A stretch of 64,000 bases of DNA from Leptolyngbya subtilissima AS-A7 (GTDB lineage: Bacteria; Cyanobacteriota; Cyanobacteriia; Phormidesmidales; Phormidesmidaceae). Below the pieces are notes generated by a model. It made no database searches and was not told where the DNA came from. It saw only the letters and a program-made list of their open reading frames with translations. Both the position numbers and the translations under genes were made by a program. The stretch covers positions 124,001 through 188,000 of the forward strand of contig NZ_JAMPKY010000010.1 in the NCBI RefSeq assembly GCF_039962255.1, read 5' to 3'. Below, piece by piece: positions 33,577 to 43,259 of the stretch (the stretch's first letter is position 1; each line of letters opens with the position of its first letter).

Positions 33577-34926
33577 TTAGGCAACTCCCACCACTGCATC
33601 GAGTTCGGCGTAATCGGGCAGGGTGGTGTCGATAGGGCTACCCTGGCGCAAAACGACGCGATCGCCCTGGGGTCGCGACAGCAGCTCGCTGAAGCTGCGA
33701 GCCTTAAACACCACTAGATCCGCCGAGCGACCGGTCCCAATCAGCCCCGCATCTAAACCCATAATTTGAGCCGGGACGCGGGTGATTGCCTGGGGCCAGT
33801 CGCCAATCGGGCGATCGAGTTGGCCAATGCGCACCGCCTGGGTAAACACCTCCACCATGTCGTGGTCGCCATAGGCAAAGAAGGCGTCGCGGCAGTTGTC
33901 GCTGGCTAGGGCCACCGCCACCTCAAACTGGCGCAGCTCGGGCAGCAGGGTGACGCCGCGATAGCGAGGCATGCGACCCGGCTGACGATCTTGTAGGTAG
34001 AGGTTGCACATCGGCAGGCTGACAACGCTGATGCCTGCTTGCTTGAGCAAAGCTAAGGTGTCTTTGGCGCGATCGCCCGCCTGCACCGACAAACTACAGC
34101 AGTGGCCGCAGTTGACCCGGCCGGTAAAACCCCGCCGCAGTTTGGTCTCGGCTACCACCCGCAAGCCTTCGGCCTTGGGGTCAAGACTCTCATCGGCGTG
34201 AAAATCGAGGTCGAGGCCCCGGACCTCGGCCAGCTCAAAGGCGCGATCGATCTGAGCTTCCAGACCGGGCTGGGGATAGATTACTCCACCTAAAACGCCG
34301 CCATATCGGGCAACGGTATCGGCCAGACCTTCAGCTTCGGGGCGATCGTAGTAGTCCATCGACACCAGGCACACAGCCTGGAGCGCGATCTTGCCCGCCC
34401 ACTCCTGCCGCAGCTGATCGAAGATCGCAAAGCTAATTTCCTCCTGCCCATTCAAACAATCCAGATGGGTTCTGACGGCCTGGGTGCCGTGGGCATAGCT
34501 GCACCGCAGGCCAAAGCTCATACGGGGGTAGAGATCTGCGGCGCTCCAGTGGCTGTGGTCGGTTTCGAGTGCCTTGAGGGCCGAGGCAAAGGTGCCATCG
34601 GGGTTGGGATTGCGAAACCAGGTCTGGCCTTTGTCTAGATGGGTGTGGCAGTCGGCGAAACAGGGCCACACCAAACCCTGGCGCAGATCCCAGCGAGGTT
34701 GGTCGGTGTCAAGGGGCTGGCTGGCGGGGATAATCGCCGCAATCTGCCCGTCCTGAATTTCTAGATGGGCGGCGACTAATTCTTCTGATATTGGCGGGGC
34801 GGCGAGGGATGCGATCGCATTCCAGGTCACCGACCCGTCGACGCAGGCTAGGGGCAGCCGAGCATTTTCTAACCAGTAGTGGGCCGGAGCCTGCTGTAAA
34901 AACTGGGGCAAGGCAGTTGAATTCAT
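33577..34926 (-). CDS. codA: cytosine deaminase-like amidohydrolase
   Basis: The 449-residue amidohydrolase-superfamily protein has metal ligands in DCHTHLDKG near residue 97, DFHADES near 238, CGHCCSL and ASDNCRDAF, in the order and spacing of CodA-type cytosine deaminases. GLVWPCFADCHTHLDKGQT is a strong CodA-like block. The expected reaction is cytosine to uracil plus ammonia in pyrimidine salvage, though relatives use other N-heterocycles. Upstream and downstream genes are unrelated. Confidence 0.82.
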   Translation of the reverse strand: MNSTALPQFLQQAPAHYWLENARLPLACVDGSVTWNAIASLAAPPISEELVAAHLEIQDGQIAAIIPASQPLDTDQPRWDLRQGLVWPCFADCHTHLDKGQTWFRNPNPDGTFASALKALETDHSHWSAADLYPRMSFGLRCSYAHGTQAVRTHLDCLNGQEEISFAIFDQLRQEWAGKIALQAVCLVSMDYYDRPEAEGLADTVARYGGVLGGVIYPQPGLEAQIDRAFELAEVRGLDLDFHADESLDPKAEGLRVVAETKLRRGFTGRVNCGHCCSLSVQAGDRAKDTLALLKQAGISVVSLPMCNLYLQDRQPGRMPRYRGVTLLPELRQFEVAVALASDNCRDAFFAYGDHDMVEVFTQAVRIGQLDRPIGDWPQAITRVPAQIMGLDAGLIGTGRSADLVVFKARSFSELLSRPQGDRVVLRQGSPIDTTLPDYAELDAVVGVA

Positions 34927-35130
34927 AGTATTCGACTAAACAGCTGATCGAGATCACCGCCGCAGGGCTTCGACATCACTGAGGTATAGAGCCTTTATCA
35001 CGGCGGTTTTAACCCCACCAACCTACAGTGAGACTAGAGCCTGAAAGTCTAAGCCTCAAAATTCTAAAGTTAGATTTGGGAAAACTTAGAGCAAACAGTG
35101 TTTCTATCCTTAACCTGTAAGGTAAACGCC

Positions 35131-35217
35131 ATGGTTGATAACACAGCTTCTAAAATTTTCTGGCAGTCTGGCGCTTCTGTTTTTGGTTTTCTGCTGCTAG
35201 TGATTCTACTAGCCTGA
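35131..35217 (+). CDS. 28-aa single-helix membrane protein
   Basis: ATG at 35131 opens a 28-codon frame: MVDNTASKIFWQSGA, then SVFGFLLLVILLA and TGA at 35215. The last 13 residues form one membrane helix behind a polar N-terminus. AAGG about nine bases upstream is a usable ribosome site. It lies alone in the 435-bp gap between the codA-like gene and mdh. It does not match the small photosystem or cytochrome b6f subunits I know (PsbM, PsbT, PetL, PetN, PsaM). It is too short to be sure that it is translated. Confidence 0.45.
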   Translation: MVDNTASKIFWQSGASVFGFLLLVILLA

Positions 35218-35361
35218 CGGGACAGCGCTAGATACACCAGAGAGAGTTCACGCCAAAACAAGGTTAGCGGCCCTCATGCACAGCCCCAAACCCCTCAAAG
35301 TGCACAGCCCGCTACACTCTTGTGAACTGAGGAATTCGACAGACAAAATTTCCTCAAGGAT

Positions 35362-36333
35362 TTACTGATCTAACAGTGCCAGGGCCAGCGGTATCTGCTC
35401 CTTTACCGAGGCCGCCGACTGCTCGAGGGCTGCCTGCTCGGCCGAGGTAAGCGACAGTTCTAGCACTTCTTCAATGCCCCCCTGACCTAGGCGGCAGGGC
35501 ACTCCCAGATAGAGACCATCCAAGCCATACTGGCCCGTTAGGTGGGCAGCTATGGGCAAGATGCGCCGCTGGTTGAGCAGCATTGACTCCACCATGACGC
35601 AAGCCGAGGAGGCCGGAGCGTAGTAAGCACCTCCCTGCTTGAGCAACTGCACAATTTCGGCACCGCCGTTGCGGGTGCGATCAATCAGCGCTTGCAGCCG
35701 GGGAGTGGGCATCAGCTCGGCTACCGGAATGCCGTTGACGGTAGTATAGCTGGGCAGTGGCACCATGAGGTCGCCATGGCCTCCCAGCACCATGGCCGTC
35801 ACATCCTGCGGGGGCACGCCCAGCTCCCAGGCAATAAAGGTTTGAAATCGTGCCGAGTCGAGTACTCCGGCCATGCCCATCACCCGCTGAGGGGGGAGAT
35901 CGCTGGCTTTCCAAGCCAGGTAGGTCATGACATCGAGCGGGTTGGTGACCACAATCACGCTGGCCTGGGGTGATACGGCTAGGGCCTGGCGCAGCGTGTC
36001 GATCACAATCTTGCCGTTGACCTGGGTGAGGTCGTCGCGGGTCATGCCGGGGCGGCGGGGCAGCCCCGCAGTAATCACCACGATGTCTGAGTTGGCGGTG
36101 TCGTGGTAATCGTTGGTGCCGACAATGGTGCGGTTGTGCCCTTCGCAGCCCGCTGCTTGGGACAGGTCGAGGGCAACCCCTTGGGGGCGCCCCTCAACAA
36201 TATCGACCAGCACCACGTTGGCCAGGTTGCGCTCTAACAGGCGCTGGGCCAGGGTGCTGCCCACGTTACCCGCCCCCACTACAGTAACCTGGCCAACCGA
36301 ACCGCAAGCAGAGGGGGTAGAAAAGGCAGTCAT
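35362..36333 (-). CDS. mdh: malate dehydrogenase
   Basis: The 323-residue NAD-dependent enzyme has the nucleotide-binding VVGAGNVGSTLA near residue 18 and DIVVITAGLPRRPGMTRDDL, whose Arg residues bind malate/oxaloacetate (Arg at the position where lactate dehydrogenase has Gln). The catalytic block is VLGGHGDLMVPL. It oxidises malate to oxaloacetate. The N-terminal ~12 residues are an extension before the Rossmann fold. It is monocistronic, with 287 bp before the divergent cNMP-EAL gene. Confidence 0.93.
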   Translation of the reverse strand: MTAFSTPSACGSVGQVTVVGAGNVGSTLAQRLLERNLANVVLVDIVEGRPQGVALDLSQAAGCEGHNRTIVGTNDYHDTANSDIVVITAGLPRRPGMTRDDLTQVNGKIVIDTLRQALAVSPQASVIVVTNPLDVMTYLAWKASDLPPQRVMGMAGVLDSARFQTFIAWELGVPPQDVTAMVLGGHGDLMVPLPSYTTVNGIPVAELMPTPRLQALIDRTRNGGAEIVQLLKQGGAYYAPASSACVMVESMLLNQRRILPIAAHLTGQYGLDGLYLGVPCRLGQGGIEEVLELSLTSAEQAALEQSAASVKEQIPLALALLDQ

Positions 36334-36620
36334 GGCGTCAACGCAGCGAAGGATCGGTGTGGGGCTGAGGCCCCTTGCGGTGTTCTCAGCTTGAGGATAA
36401 CCTCCGTAGACCTAAGGCACCGTCCATATTCTGGCGGATGCTAGTTAATTTATCCTGCAATTGTTGTGATTTAGATCATAGCGATGGGTGACAGATACAT
36501 GATGAAGCTGTGATTGGCTAGGTTTTTTAGAAACGCTCACCGACACTTCACACTGAGGTTATGAACCCCCTTCTAAAAATAGGAGATGCTAGAGCAACCC
36601 CCTGAAAAATCGTGCTTGTC

Positions 36621-37946
36621 ATGAAAATCTTTCCTGCTTTGTCTTGCCCTATATCCCTCGGTCCATTGCCTCCTATAGAACCTGCCCCCGAAGACGGCGA
36701 TAGCATTAGTCTGGCGGCCGATATGGCGATCGCCTCTAACTGCAACATTCGACTATTTGCAGAGAGCGAAACGATTTTTACTGAGGGCAGCGCCGCCGAT
36801 AAAGCCTATATTATTGAGTCGGGCTATGTCGAGATTTTTGTGGGTTCTGGCCACGATTCAATTCAGCTCAATGTGCTGGGGCCAGGGGATATTTTTGGAG
36901 AAATGGGTATTATTGACGCCTCGCCCCGATCGGCCTCGGCTAAAGCCCTTAGCCCCTGCCGCTGCATTGTAGTATCAGCTGCTCAGATCGCTGAGCGCAT
37001 CGAGTCGTCGTCGCCGATGGTGCGGCTGTTTATCTCGATGTCGCTGCACCGCAACCGAGCCTACAATACCTATATCAAGGCTCTAGCAAACCCTCACATC
37101 GGTCTGCCTAGCCCCGCCATAACTGAGAAAGCCTACGCAAGAAGTCAGCAACACCAGCAAATTTTAGACGACATTAAGCTAGAGTCTGACCTGCAAAATG
37201 CCGTCCGTAACGATGAGCTATCGCTGGTCTATCAGCCCCTTTTAAACCTAACCACAGGCACTATTGTGGGCTTCGAGGCGCTGCTGCGGTGGCAGTGCCC
37301 CCAGCGGGGCTCAGTGACTCCTCACCGGTTTATTACCCTGGCTGAAGAAACCTCGCTAATTTTGCCCATGGGTGACTGGATTTTGGATCACTCCTGTGCC
37401 GATCTGTGCCGTTTTCAGAGGCACTTAGAGAGCCAAGGTCTGAGCCGTGCTGACTTTTTTATTAGCATCAACATTTCGGTGCGTCAGTTTCAACAGCCCG
37501 ATTTTTTTGAGCGGTTAATTGCTTGTACCCAGCGTCATGGTGTTGACGCCCAGCAAATTAAGCTAGAGGTGACGGAGCGGATCTTTTTGAATGAGGCTGA
37601 GGCGATTAACTCCATCGGCAAGTGTCGCGCCGCCGGATTTGAGGTTTCCCTCGACGACTTCGGCACCGGCTACTCTAGTCTCAATTATCTAGAGCGCTGC
37701 GAGATCGACTGTTTGAAAATTGATCAGTCGTTTATTCAAAAGTTGTGCAGCAGCGATCGCGCCAAAATTTTAGTCGGCTCGATTATCGATATTGCTCGCC
37801 AACTGGGTCTGCCCACCGTGGCTGAGGGCATTGAAACCCCCGCCCAGATGGCGGCTCTAAAATCGATGGGCTGCGACATTGGCCAGGGCTTTTTATTCAG
37901 CCGTCCCTTGCCGCTCAATGAGGCCCTGGCTCTGCTAAATCAGTAA
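36621..37946 (+). CDS. cyclic-nucleotide-binding / EAL phosphodiesterase
   Basis: From the ATG at 36621 the product has 441 residues. Residues ~30-150 form a CRP-type cNMP-binding barrel (GSAADKAYIIESG, LGPGDIFGEMGIID, SPRSASAKA). Residues ~185-440 form an EAL domain with all key motifs: FEALLRW, SINISVRQF, LEVTER, LDDFGTGYSSL, LKIDQSF, AEGIET and QGFLFSRPL. It should hydrolyse cyclic di-GMP to pGpG, possibly controlled by cAMP or cGMP. A GTG three codons upstream (36612) is an alternative start. No membrane segment is seen, so it is cytoplasmic. Confidence 0.9.
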   Translation: MKIFPALSCPISLGPLPPIEPAPEDGDSISLAADMAIASNCNIRLFAESETIFTEGSAADKAYIIESGYVEIFVGSGHDSIQLNVLGPGDIFGEMGIIDASPRSASAKALSPCRCIVVSAAQIAERIESSSPMVRLFISMSLHRNRAYNTYIKALANPHIGLPSPAITEKAYARSQQHQQILDDIKLESDLQNAVRNDELSLVYQPLLNLTTGTIVGFEALLRWQCPQRGSVTPHRFITLAEETSLILPMGDWILDHSCADLCRFQRHLESQGLSRADFFISINISVRQFQQPDFFERLIACTQRHGVDAQQIKLEVTERIFLNEAEAINSIGKCRAAGFEVSLDDFGTGYSSLNYLERCEIDCLKIDQSFIQKLCSSDRAKILVGSIIDIARQLGLPTVAEGIETPAQMAALKSMGCDIGQGFLFSRPLPLNEALALLNQ

Positions 37947-37962
37947 ACTTGAGTTAGATTCG

Positions 37963-38481
37963 CTAGCTGTTACTGTAGCGCGATCGCCCCGTTGCCAGCG
38001 CCACCTGTCGAGTTGGCAACACACCCTTTTGGGCCAGGTAATCTTGCAACTGTCGGGGCTTCATTCTGCACAGATCTTTGGCCAATTCTTGCACCTGCAA
38101 TCGACCGCTCACCCCCGCTAAACAGTTGCGCAATGTGCCTAAAATCTGCGGCTCGGCCACTAGCACCAGAGTGTTGAGATTATAAGTATTAATTAACGCT
38201 TCCATCTGCGCCCCAATAGCTTGGGCAAAGCGGCGCTCAAACTCAACGAGATAGTTGTCTCGGCGATCGTCGTAGCTGTGGCCACGGCTGCCGCTGCCCC
38301 GGTTGCGACTGGCTTTAGTGTTAGCCCCCAGGTCTTGATTGGGAATTTCTGCTGCCGAATTTAGCAGTTGGCAACGTTCGATCAAATCGGGGCCAGATTC
38401 TACCTCTGGCACTGCTACGGGCTCAAGGGTCAAAAACTTAGCTTTGGCACCATCTACTACGGCTACAAGGAAGCGAGTCAT
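37963..38481 (-). CDS. host attachment protein family (baeRF-type)
   Basis: The 172-residue protein starts MTRFLVAVVDGAKAKFLTL, the opening strand of the Host_attach family (an archaeal eRF1-like, peptide-release-factor fold). It continues with a basic, disordered stretch (SRNRGSGSRGHSYDDRRDN), then FAQAIGAQMEAL and LVLVAEPQILGTLR. The family name comes from plant-interacting bacteria; its molecular function is unknown, and structural relatives are ribosome-associated release factors. It converges with the cNMP-EAL gene (16-bp gap). Confidence 0.75.
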   Translation of the reverse strand: MTRFLVAVVDGAKAKFLTLEPVAVPEVESGPDLIERCQLLNSAAEIPNQDLGANTKASRNRGSGSRGHSYDDRRDNYLVEFERRFAQAIGAQMEALINTYNLNTLVLVAEPQILGTLRNCLAGVSGRLQVQELAKDLCRMKPRQLQDYLAQKGVLPTRQVALATGRSRYSNS

Positions 38482-38837
38482 AAAGAATCTCCCGTTGCTA
38501 GATTTGGTGGCATCCTAACAAGTTAAAAAGACCCTATGGGGCGTAAATGTAAAGGTTAACTTCTTCTGGAGAATGGTCAGGAAATGCCAATAATTTGAGG
38601 GCATTTCTGTTACCGTTAATGCCGTTTAGCGTTGATTTAAGTAGTGTTTAATGAATGAATATGAAGCTTATTCATAAAGATTGCCTGTCGCTGATCGATA
38701 GAGTTCGATCGCCAGGCTAACTTGCCCAATGATTCAGGTTCAATGGCTCAGAGCTGAACAATAGAATGTTTAAACTCGCCCAAACCAGGCGATCGCCAGT
38801 GAGCGGCCTTGGTTTGGCAACGGTAAATCGGTAAGCT
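38482..38837. other. intergenic region, no gene seen
   Basis: This 356-bp gap lies between the host-attachment gene and the PhoH stop, both on the minus strand. It is AT-richer than the neighbours and contains two HIP1-core sites. No open frame, RNA fold or clear promoter was recognised. Confidence 0.5.
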
Positions 38838-40163
38838 CTACAGTAGCATCGCCGCCCGCTCGGCTAGGCCCGATCGCTCCCCTTTATTGAGCGTTATGTG
38901 CCCAGCTAGGGCTTCATCCTTAAAACGCTCGACGACGTAGGTTAGGCCATTGCTAGAGGCGTCAACGTAGGGGTTGTCGATCTGATCGGGGTCGCCGGTC
39001 AGAACGATTTTAGTGCCTTCCCCAGCGCGGGTGAGAATAGTTTTGACCTCGTGGGGGGTGAGGTTTTGGGCTTCATCGACAATCAAGAACTGCTTGGGAA
39101 TCGATCGCCCCCGAATGTAGGTCAGCGCCTCAATCTGCAATAGCCCTTGGTCGATCATTTCTTCGTGGCCGCGCCGCCAGTGTTCAGGGCGACCCCGCAT
39201 GTCCTGGGTGCCAAAGATGAGGTCGAAGTTGTCATAGAGGGGCTGCATCCAGGGGTTGAGCTTTTCGCGCATGTCGCCGGGCAGGTAGCCGATGTCACGG
39301 CCCAGGGGCACGATGGGGCGAGCGATCAGCAGGCGCGAGTAGAGGCGCTCGTCGGCGACTTTTTGCACCCCGGCGGCGATCGCCAACAGCGTTTTCCCCG
39401 TGCCCGCCTTGCCTACTAGGGTCACCATTGAGATCGAGTCTTGCAGCAGCAGCTCAAAGGCAAACCGCTGCTCGCGGTTGCGGGGCAGCACCCGCGATAC
39501 CCCAGCGTGGGGTAGTTTGCTGAGGGGCACCAGCTTGCCGCTGCTGCCCTGCACCATAGCTAGTGCCGTGTGGTTCGGGTTTGACTCATCGACCAGGGTC
39601 ACGGCCTGGTTAGGGTGGAGGGGCACATCGAGCTTTAGGTGGCCGTTGCCAAACAGCTGGCTCATAGCCTCGGCGGAGGTCATCACCTCCAGGGTGCCGG
39701 TGTAGAGGTCGTCGTAGTCAATCTTGTCAGTTTCGTAGTCTTCAGCCACCAGCCCGACGGCATTGGCTTTAATGCGCAAGTTGGTATCTTTGCTGACCAG
39801 CACCACGGGCATATCGTGGTGGTGCTTATACTCCATCGCCACGGCGAGAATAGCGTTGTCGCCCTGGTCGCCCTCTAGCTCGGCGGGCAGCTGTCGTAGG
39901 GTATCGCGGTGGCACAGAGCCACTTTGAGGGTGCCGCCCTTTTCTAAAGGAATGCCTTGCACCAATGAGCCCTGCTGGCGCAGTTCATCTAGAGTGCGCG
40001 ACACGTAGCGGGCGTTGCGGCCGGTGTCGGCGGTGCCTTTTTTGAAGCGATCGAGTTCTTCGATAATGGTGATGGGTAACACCACATCGTTGTCCTCAAA
40101 CCTGAACATTGCCATCGGATCGTGAAGCAATACGTTGGTGTCGAGGACGAAAACTTTTTTCAT
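38838..40163 (-). CDS. PIN-PhoH (PhoH2-type) ATPase
   Basis: The 441-residue protein joins an N-terminal PIN nuclease domain (VFVLDTNVLLHDP at residues 4-16, ELDRFKKG, DNAILAVA, VLVSKDTNLRIKA) to a C-terminal PhoH P-loop domain (TLVGKAGTGKT near 249, LIVDEAQNLTPHEV near 353, VLTGDPDQID). PhoH2 proteins act as sequence-selective RNA helicase/RNases; the acidic residues of the PIN site are present. The N-terminal Walker A lies after ~240 residues, as in the family. Divergent from proS, 360 bp away. Confidence 0.9.
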   Translation of the reverse strand: MKKVFVLDTNVLLHDPMAMFRFEDNDVVLPITIIEELDRFKKGTADTGRNARYVSRTLDELRQQGSLVQGIPLEKGGTLKVALCHRDTLRQLPAELEGDQGDNAILAVAMEYKHHHDMPVVLVSKDTNLRIKANAVGLVAEDYETDKIDYDDLYTGTLEVMTSAEAMSQLFGNGHLKLDVPLHPNQAVTLVDESNPNHTALAMVQGSSGKLVPLSKLPHAGVSRVLPRNREQRFAFELLLQDSISMVTLVGKAGTGKTLLAIAAGVQKVADERLYSRLLIARPIVPLGRDIGYLPGDMREKLNPWMQPLYDNFDLIFGTQDMRGRPEHWRRGHEEMIDQGLLQIEALTYIRGRSIPKQFLIVDEAQNLTPHEVKTILTRAGEGTKIVLTGDPDQIDNPYVDASSNGLTYVVERFKDEALAGHITLNKGERSGLAERAAMLL

Positions 40164-40523
40164 AGATGAGCAATAGTTGAGACGGTACGCCTAACCCAGA
40201 CCTTGAGGATGCAGGATATTGCAGCGTCAGTCTCTCGGCGAGGCTATTTCCAGGAACGATGGGCAGATGCCGCTTCCCTTGCAATGCAGCAATTCTGGTT
40301 GAGCTAAGGGCAATGGTCGAAGACCGGCCAGAGGCCAACGCCCAGCGCCAATTCTAGAACGGCTGCTTAGACACTGTAGCGGATTTCTCTACCATTCCCG
40401 ATGGGCACCAGCAGGTAATCGAGCAGTAAACAGTTCCGGCTGCACCGGTCAGGTGATGGAAGGGCTGCCCGTCCTCGTTTACTATGGCCTATGAGCCCTC
40501 CCCAGTCACCGTTGGAGACCCCC
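40164..40523. other. divergent intergenic region between PhoH and proS
   Basis: This 360-bp region must contain two divergent promoters; no boxes were convincing. GGAG at 40514-40517 is the ribosome site for proS and supports the start at 40524 rather than the in-frame ATG at 40491. Confidence 0.45.
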
Positions 40524-42338
40524 ATGCGTCTATCCCAAATGCTGTTTGTCACCCTACGAGAAGATCCGGCAGAGGCCGAGATTCCTAGCCACAAACTGCT
40601 GCTGCGGGCGGGGTACATGCGTCGTGTTGCCAGCGGGGTTTACGCCTACCTGCCCCTGCTGTGGCGAGTGCTCAACAAGATCTCAGATATTGTGCGCGAC
40701 GAGATGAATATTACAGGGGCGCAGGAGTGCCTACTGCCGCAGCTGCAACCGGCTGAGCTGTGGCGCGAGTCGGGCCGGTGGGATACCTACACCAAGGCTG
40801 AGGGCATTATGTTCTCGCTGATCGATCGCCGCCAGCAGGAGGTTGGCCTTGGCCCCACCCACGAGGAGGTGATTACCGCCATCGCTCGCGACATGGTTCG
40901 CTCCTACCGGCAGCTGCCCCTGCACCTCTACCAGATTCAGACCAAGTTTCGCGATGAGATTCGGCCTCGCTTCGGCCTCATGCGCGGACGCGAGTTCATT
41001 ATGAAAGACGGCTACTCATTTCACACTAGCGAGAGCAGTCTGAAGGAAACCTATCAGGATATGTACCAGGCCTACAGCAACATTCTGCGCCGCTGCGGGC
41101 TGGAGTTTCGAGCGGTGGATGCGGATTCTGGGGCGATCGGCGGGTCGGGCTCCACTGAGTTCATGGTGCTGGCCGAGGCGGGCGAAGACGAGGTGCTCTA
41201 TACCGAAGACGGCAAGTACGCTGCCAACGTCGAGAAGGCCGTGTCGCGCCCGGTGGAGGCGGTGCCCTCAACCTTTACCAAGTTTGAGAAGCTGGAAACC
41301 CCGAACACGCCCACGATTGAATCGCTGGCAAAGTTTCTCAAGTGCTCGCCCACCCAGATCGTCAAGAACGTGCTGTATCAGGCAGTGTTTGACAACGGTC
41401 GGGTAGTGCTGGTGCTGGTCAGTCTGCGCGGCGACCAGGATGTTAACGACGTGAAGCTCACCAACGAGCTGACTAAGCTGGCTGTTGACTACGGCGGTAC
41501 CGCCGTGATTTCCCTAGGGGTGCCCGACGAAGACGCCCAGCGCCAGTGGGCCACCAAACCTCTGCCCCTGGGCTACATGGCTCCCGACTTGGGCAATGAC
41601 TATATTAACGGCGGCAAAGAGGTGGAGCCCAAGTTTCTGCGCCTGGTCGATCGCACCGCCACCGACTTAAAAAACTTCGTCACCGGGTCAAACGAGGCGG
41701 GCTACCACGTGGTGGGCGGCAACTGGGGCAAGGAATTCACGCTGCCCCAAAAAGTGGTAGATGTGCGCAAAGCGGTGGCGGGCGATCGCGCCCTGCACGA
41801 CCCCAGTCAAACCCTGCAAACCGCCCGGGGTATTGAGATTGGCCATATCTTTCAGCTGGGCACTAAATATTCCCAGGCGCTGGGGGCCACCTTCACCGAC
41901 GAAAACGGGGCTGAGCTGCCCCTGGTGATGGGCTGCTACGGGGTTGGTGTGTCGCGCCTGGCCCAGGCGGCGGTGGAGCAGTCCTACGATAAAAACGGCA
42001 TTATCTGGCCGGTGGCGATCGCGCCCTACCAGGCGATCGTGGTGATTCCCAACATGGGCGATGATTTGCAGGTCGAAGCCGCCAAGGCGATCTACAAAGA
42101 GCTGCTGTCAGTGGGGGTCGAGGCCCTGCTCGACGATCGCGACGAGCGGGCTGGGGTCAAGTTCAAAGACGCCGATCTAATTGGCATTCCCTACCGCATT
42201 GTCACCGGGCGAGCCCTGGGGGATGGCAAAGTGGAGGTGGTCGATCGGGCCACAGGCATTGTGCAGGAGGTGGCCCTAGCCGAGGTCGTTGCCCTGATCA
42301 AGGGCTGGATTGTCGACGAACTGCTGGCCAGCCGCTAG
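40524..42338 (+). CDS. proS: prolyl-tRNA synthetase
   Basis: The 604-residue class II synthetase charges tRNA-Pro. It begins [19 protein letters not shown], the usual start of bacterial-type ProRS. Motif 2 is in [22 protein letters not shown] and motif 3 in [10 protein letters not shown]. Between them (about residues 225-400) is the editing insertion typical of bacterial ProRS. The C-terminal anticodon-binding domain includes [20 protein letters not shown]. An upstream in-frame ATG adds 11 residues with no homology value. It is followed closely by the DUF2993 gene. Confidence 0.96.
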   Translation: MRLSQMLFVTLREDPAEAEIPSHKLLLRAGYMRRVASGVYAYLPLLWRVLNKISDIVRDEMNITGAQECLLPQLQPAELWRESGRWDTYTKAEGIMFSLIDRRQQEVGLGPTHEEVITAIARDMVRSYRQLPLHLYQIQTKFRDEIRPRFGLMRGREFIMKDGYSFHTSESSLKETYQDMYQAYSNILRRCGLEFRAVDADSGAIGGSGSTEFMVLAEAGEDEVLYTEDGKYAANVEKAVSRPVEAVPSTFTKFEKLETPNTPTIESLAKFLKCSPTQIVKNVLYQAVFDNGRVVLVLVSLRGDQDVNDVKLTNELTKLAVDYGGTAVISLGVPDEDAQRQWATKPLPLGYMAPDLGNDYINGGKEVEPKFLRLVDRTATDLKNFVTGSNEAGYHVVGGNWGKEFTLPQKVVDVRKAVAGDRALHDPSQTLQTARGIEIGHIFQLGTKYSQALGATFTDENGAELPLVMGCYGVGVSRLAQAAVEQSYDKNGIIWPVAIAPYQAIVVIPNMGDDLQVEAAKAIYKELLSVGVEALLDDRDERAGVKFKDADLIGIPYRIVTGRALGDGKVEVVDRATGIVQEVALAEVVALIKGWIVDELLASR

Positions 42339-42370
42339 AGCCAGCCCCCACCCACTCCCCAGGAGGAACC

Positions 42371-43207
42371 ATGGAACTGATCACCATTATTCTCTCAGCC
42401 CTGCTAGGGGTGGCGGGTAGCGGCGGCGTGGTGGTCGACACCCTGGCCGAGGCCGCCCTGCGCAACCAGCTTGCCGAGGCCGAGACATTGCAGGTGCGCA
42501 TCGACAATGTGCCCAACTATCAGCTGGCCACTGGCCGCATTGAGCACACTTGGATTGCCGCGCGAGGAGTCGAAACTCGGCAGATACCCGGCCTGCGGAT
42601 CGACTCTATAGATATAGAAACCGACGCTGTAGATGTCGATCTTGCTCGTTTGCAGCAGGGGGCGCTGGTGCTCGACGAACCGGCCCAGACCGCCTTGCGC
42701 CTGCGTCTCAACGACGACGATCTAAACGCGTTTTTGCAGTCGCCCTTGGCACAGGGCTGGCTCGACACCCTAGAATTTACCCTGCCCGGGGCAGCAGGCC
42801 AGCGCGAGCGAAATCGCTACGGCCTCGCCAATCCGTCGCTGGAGTTTTTGGAGGGCGATCGCTTTCGCGTTGTGGTCGACCTGCAAGACCAGGTGACCCA
42901 AGAGAATATTGCGATCGAGGTCGAGCTCGGACTGACCATCCTTAACGGCCATCGGTTTGCCCTGGTTGACCCCACCATTACTGTTGACGGTGAAGACACC
43001 CCACCCCAGCTGCTCGAATCGTTTGTGCAGGGCGCTCAGGAGCGCCTTACCCTGCGGCGATTAGAGGCGTTGGGCGTGGTAGCCCGCGTGATCGACCTGA
43101 ACGTCCGAGACAATGAGCTAGATGTTGCTATCTTTGCCAAAATAGAGCCAACCTCCCCGCTCTTGACTCGGCAGCCAGCTCAAGAAGCTGTACCCACCCC
43201 ACCCTAG
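42371..43207 (+). CDS. DUF2993 (LmeA-like) protein
   Basis: The 278-residue protein has an N-terminal hydrophobic helix (TIILSALLGVAGSGGVVVDTLAE) followed by the DUF2993 pattern: LRNQLAEAETLQVRID, then the repeated IDSIDIETDAVDVDLARLQQG and a beta-rich lipid-binding-like tail. Members are common in cyanobacteria, and in actinobacteria one (LmeA) is a periplasmic mannosyltransferase partner. AGGAGGAACC just before the ATG is a perfect ribosome site. It begins 32 bp after proS and may be co-transcribed with it. Confidence 0.82.
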   Translation: MELITIILSALLGVAGSGGVVVDTLAEAALRNQLAEAETLQVRIDNVPNYQLATGRIEHTWIAARGVETRQIPGLRIDSIDIETDAVDVDLARLQQGALVLDEPAQTALRLRLNDDDLNAFLQSPLAQGWLDTLEFTLPGAAGQRERNRYGLANPSLEFLEGDRFRVVVDLQDQVTQENIAIEVELGLTILNGHRFALVDPTITVDGEDTPPQLLESFVQGAQERLTLRRLEALGVVARVIDLNVRDNELDVAIFAKIEPTSPLLTRQPAQEAVPTPP

Positions 43208-43259
43208 GGCAAGTTGGACTACCCTAGGCTAAGGTTGTGACCCCATTTGGACCCCCACC

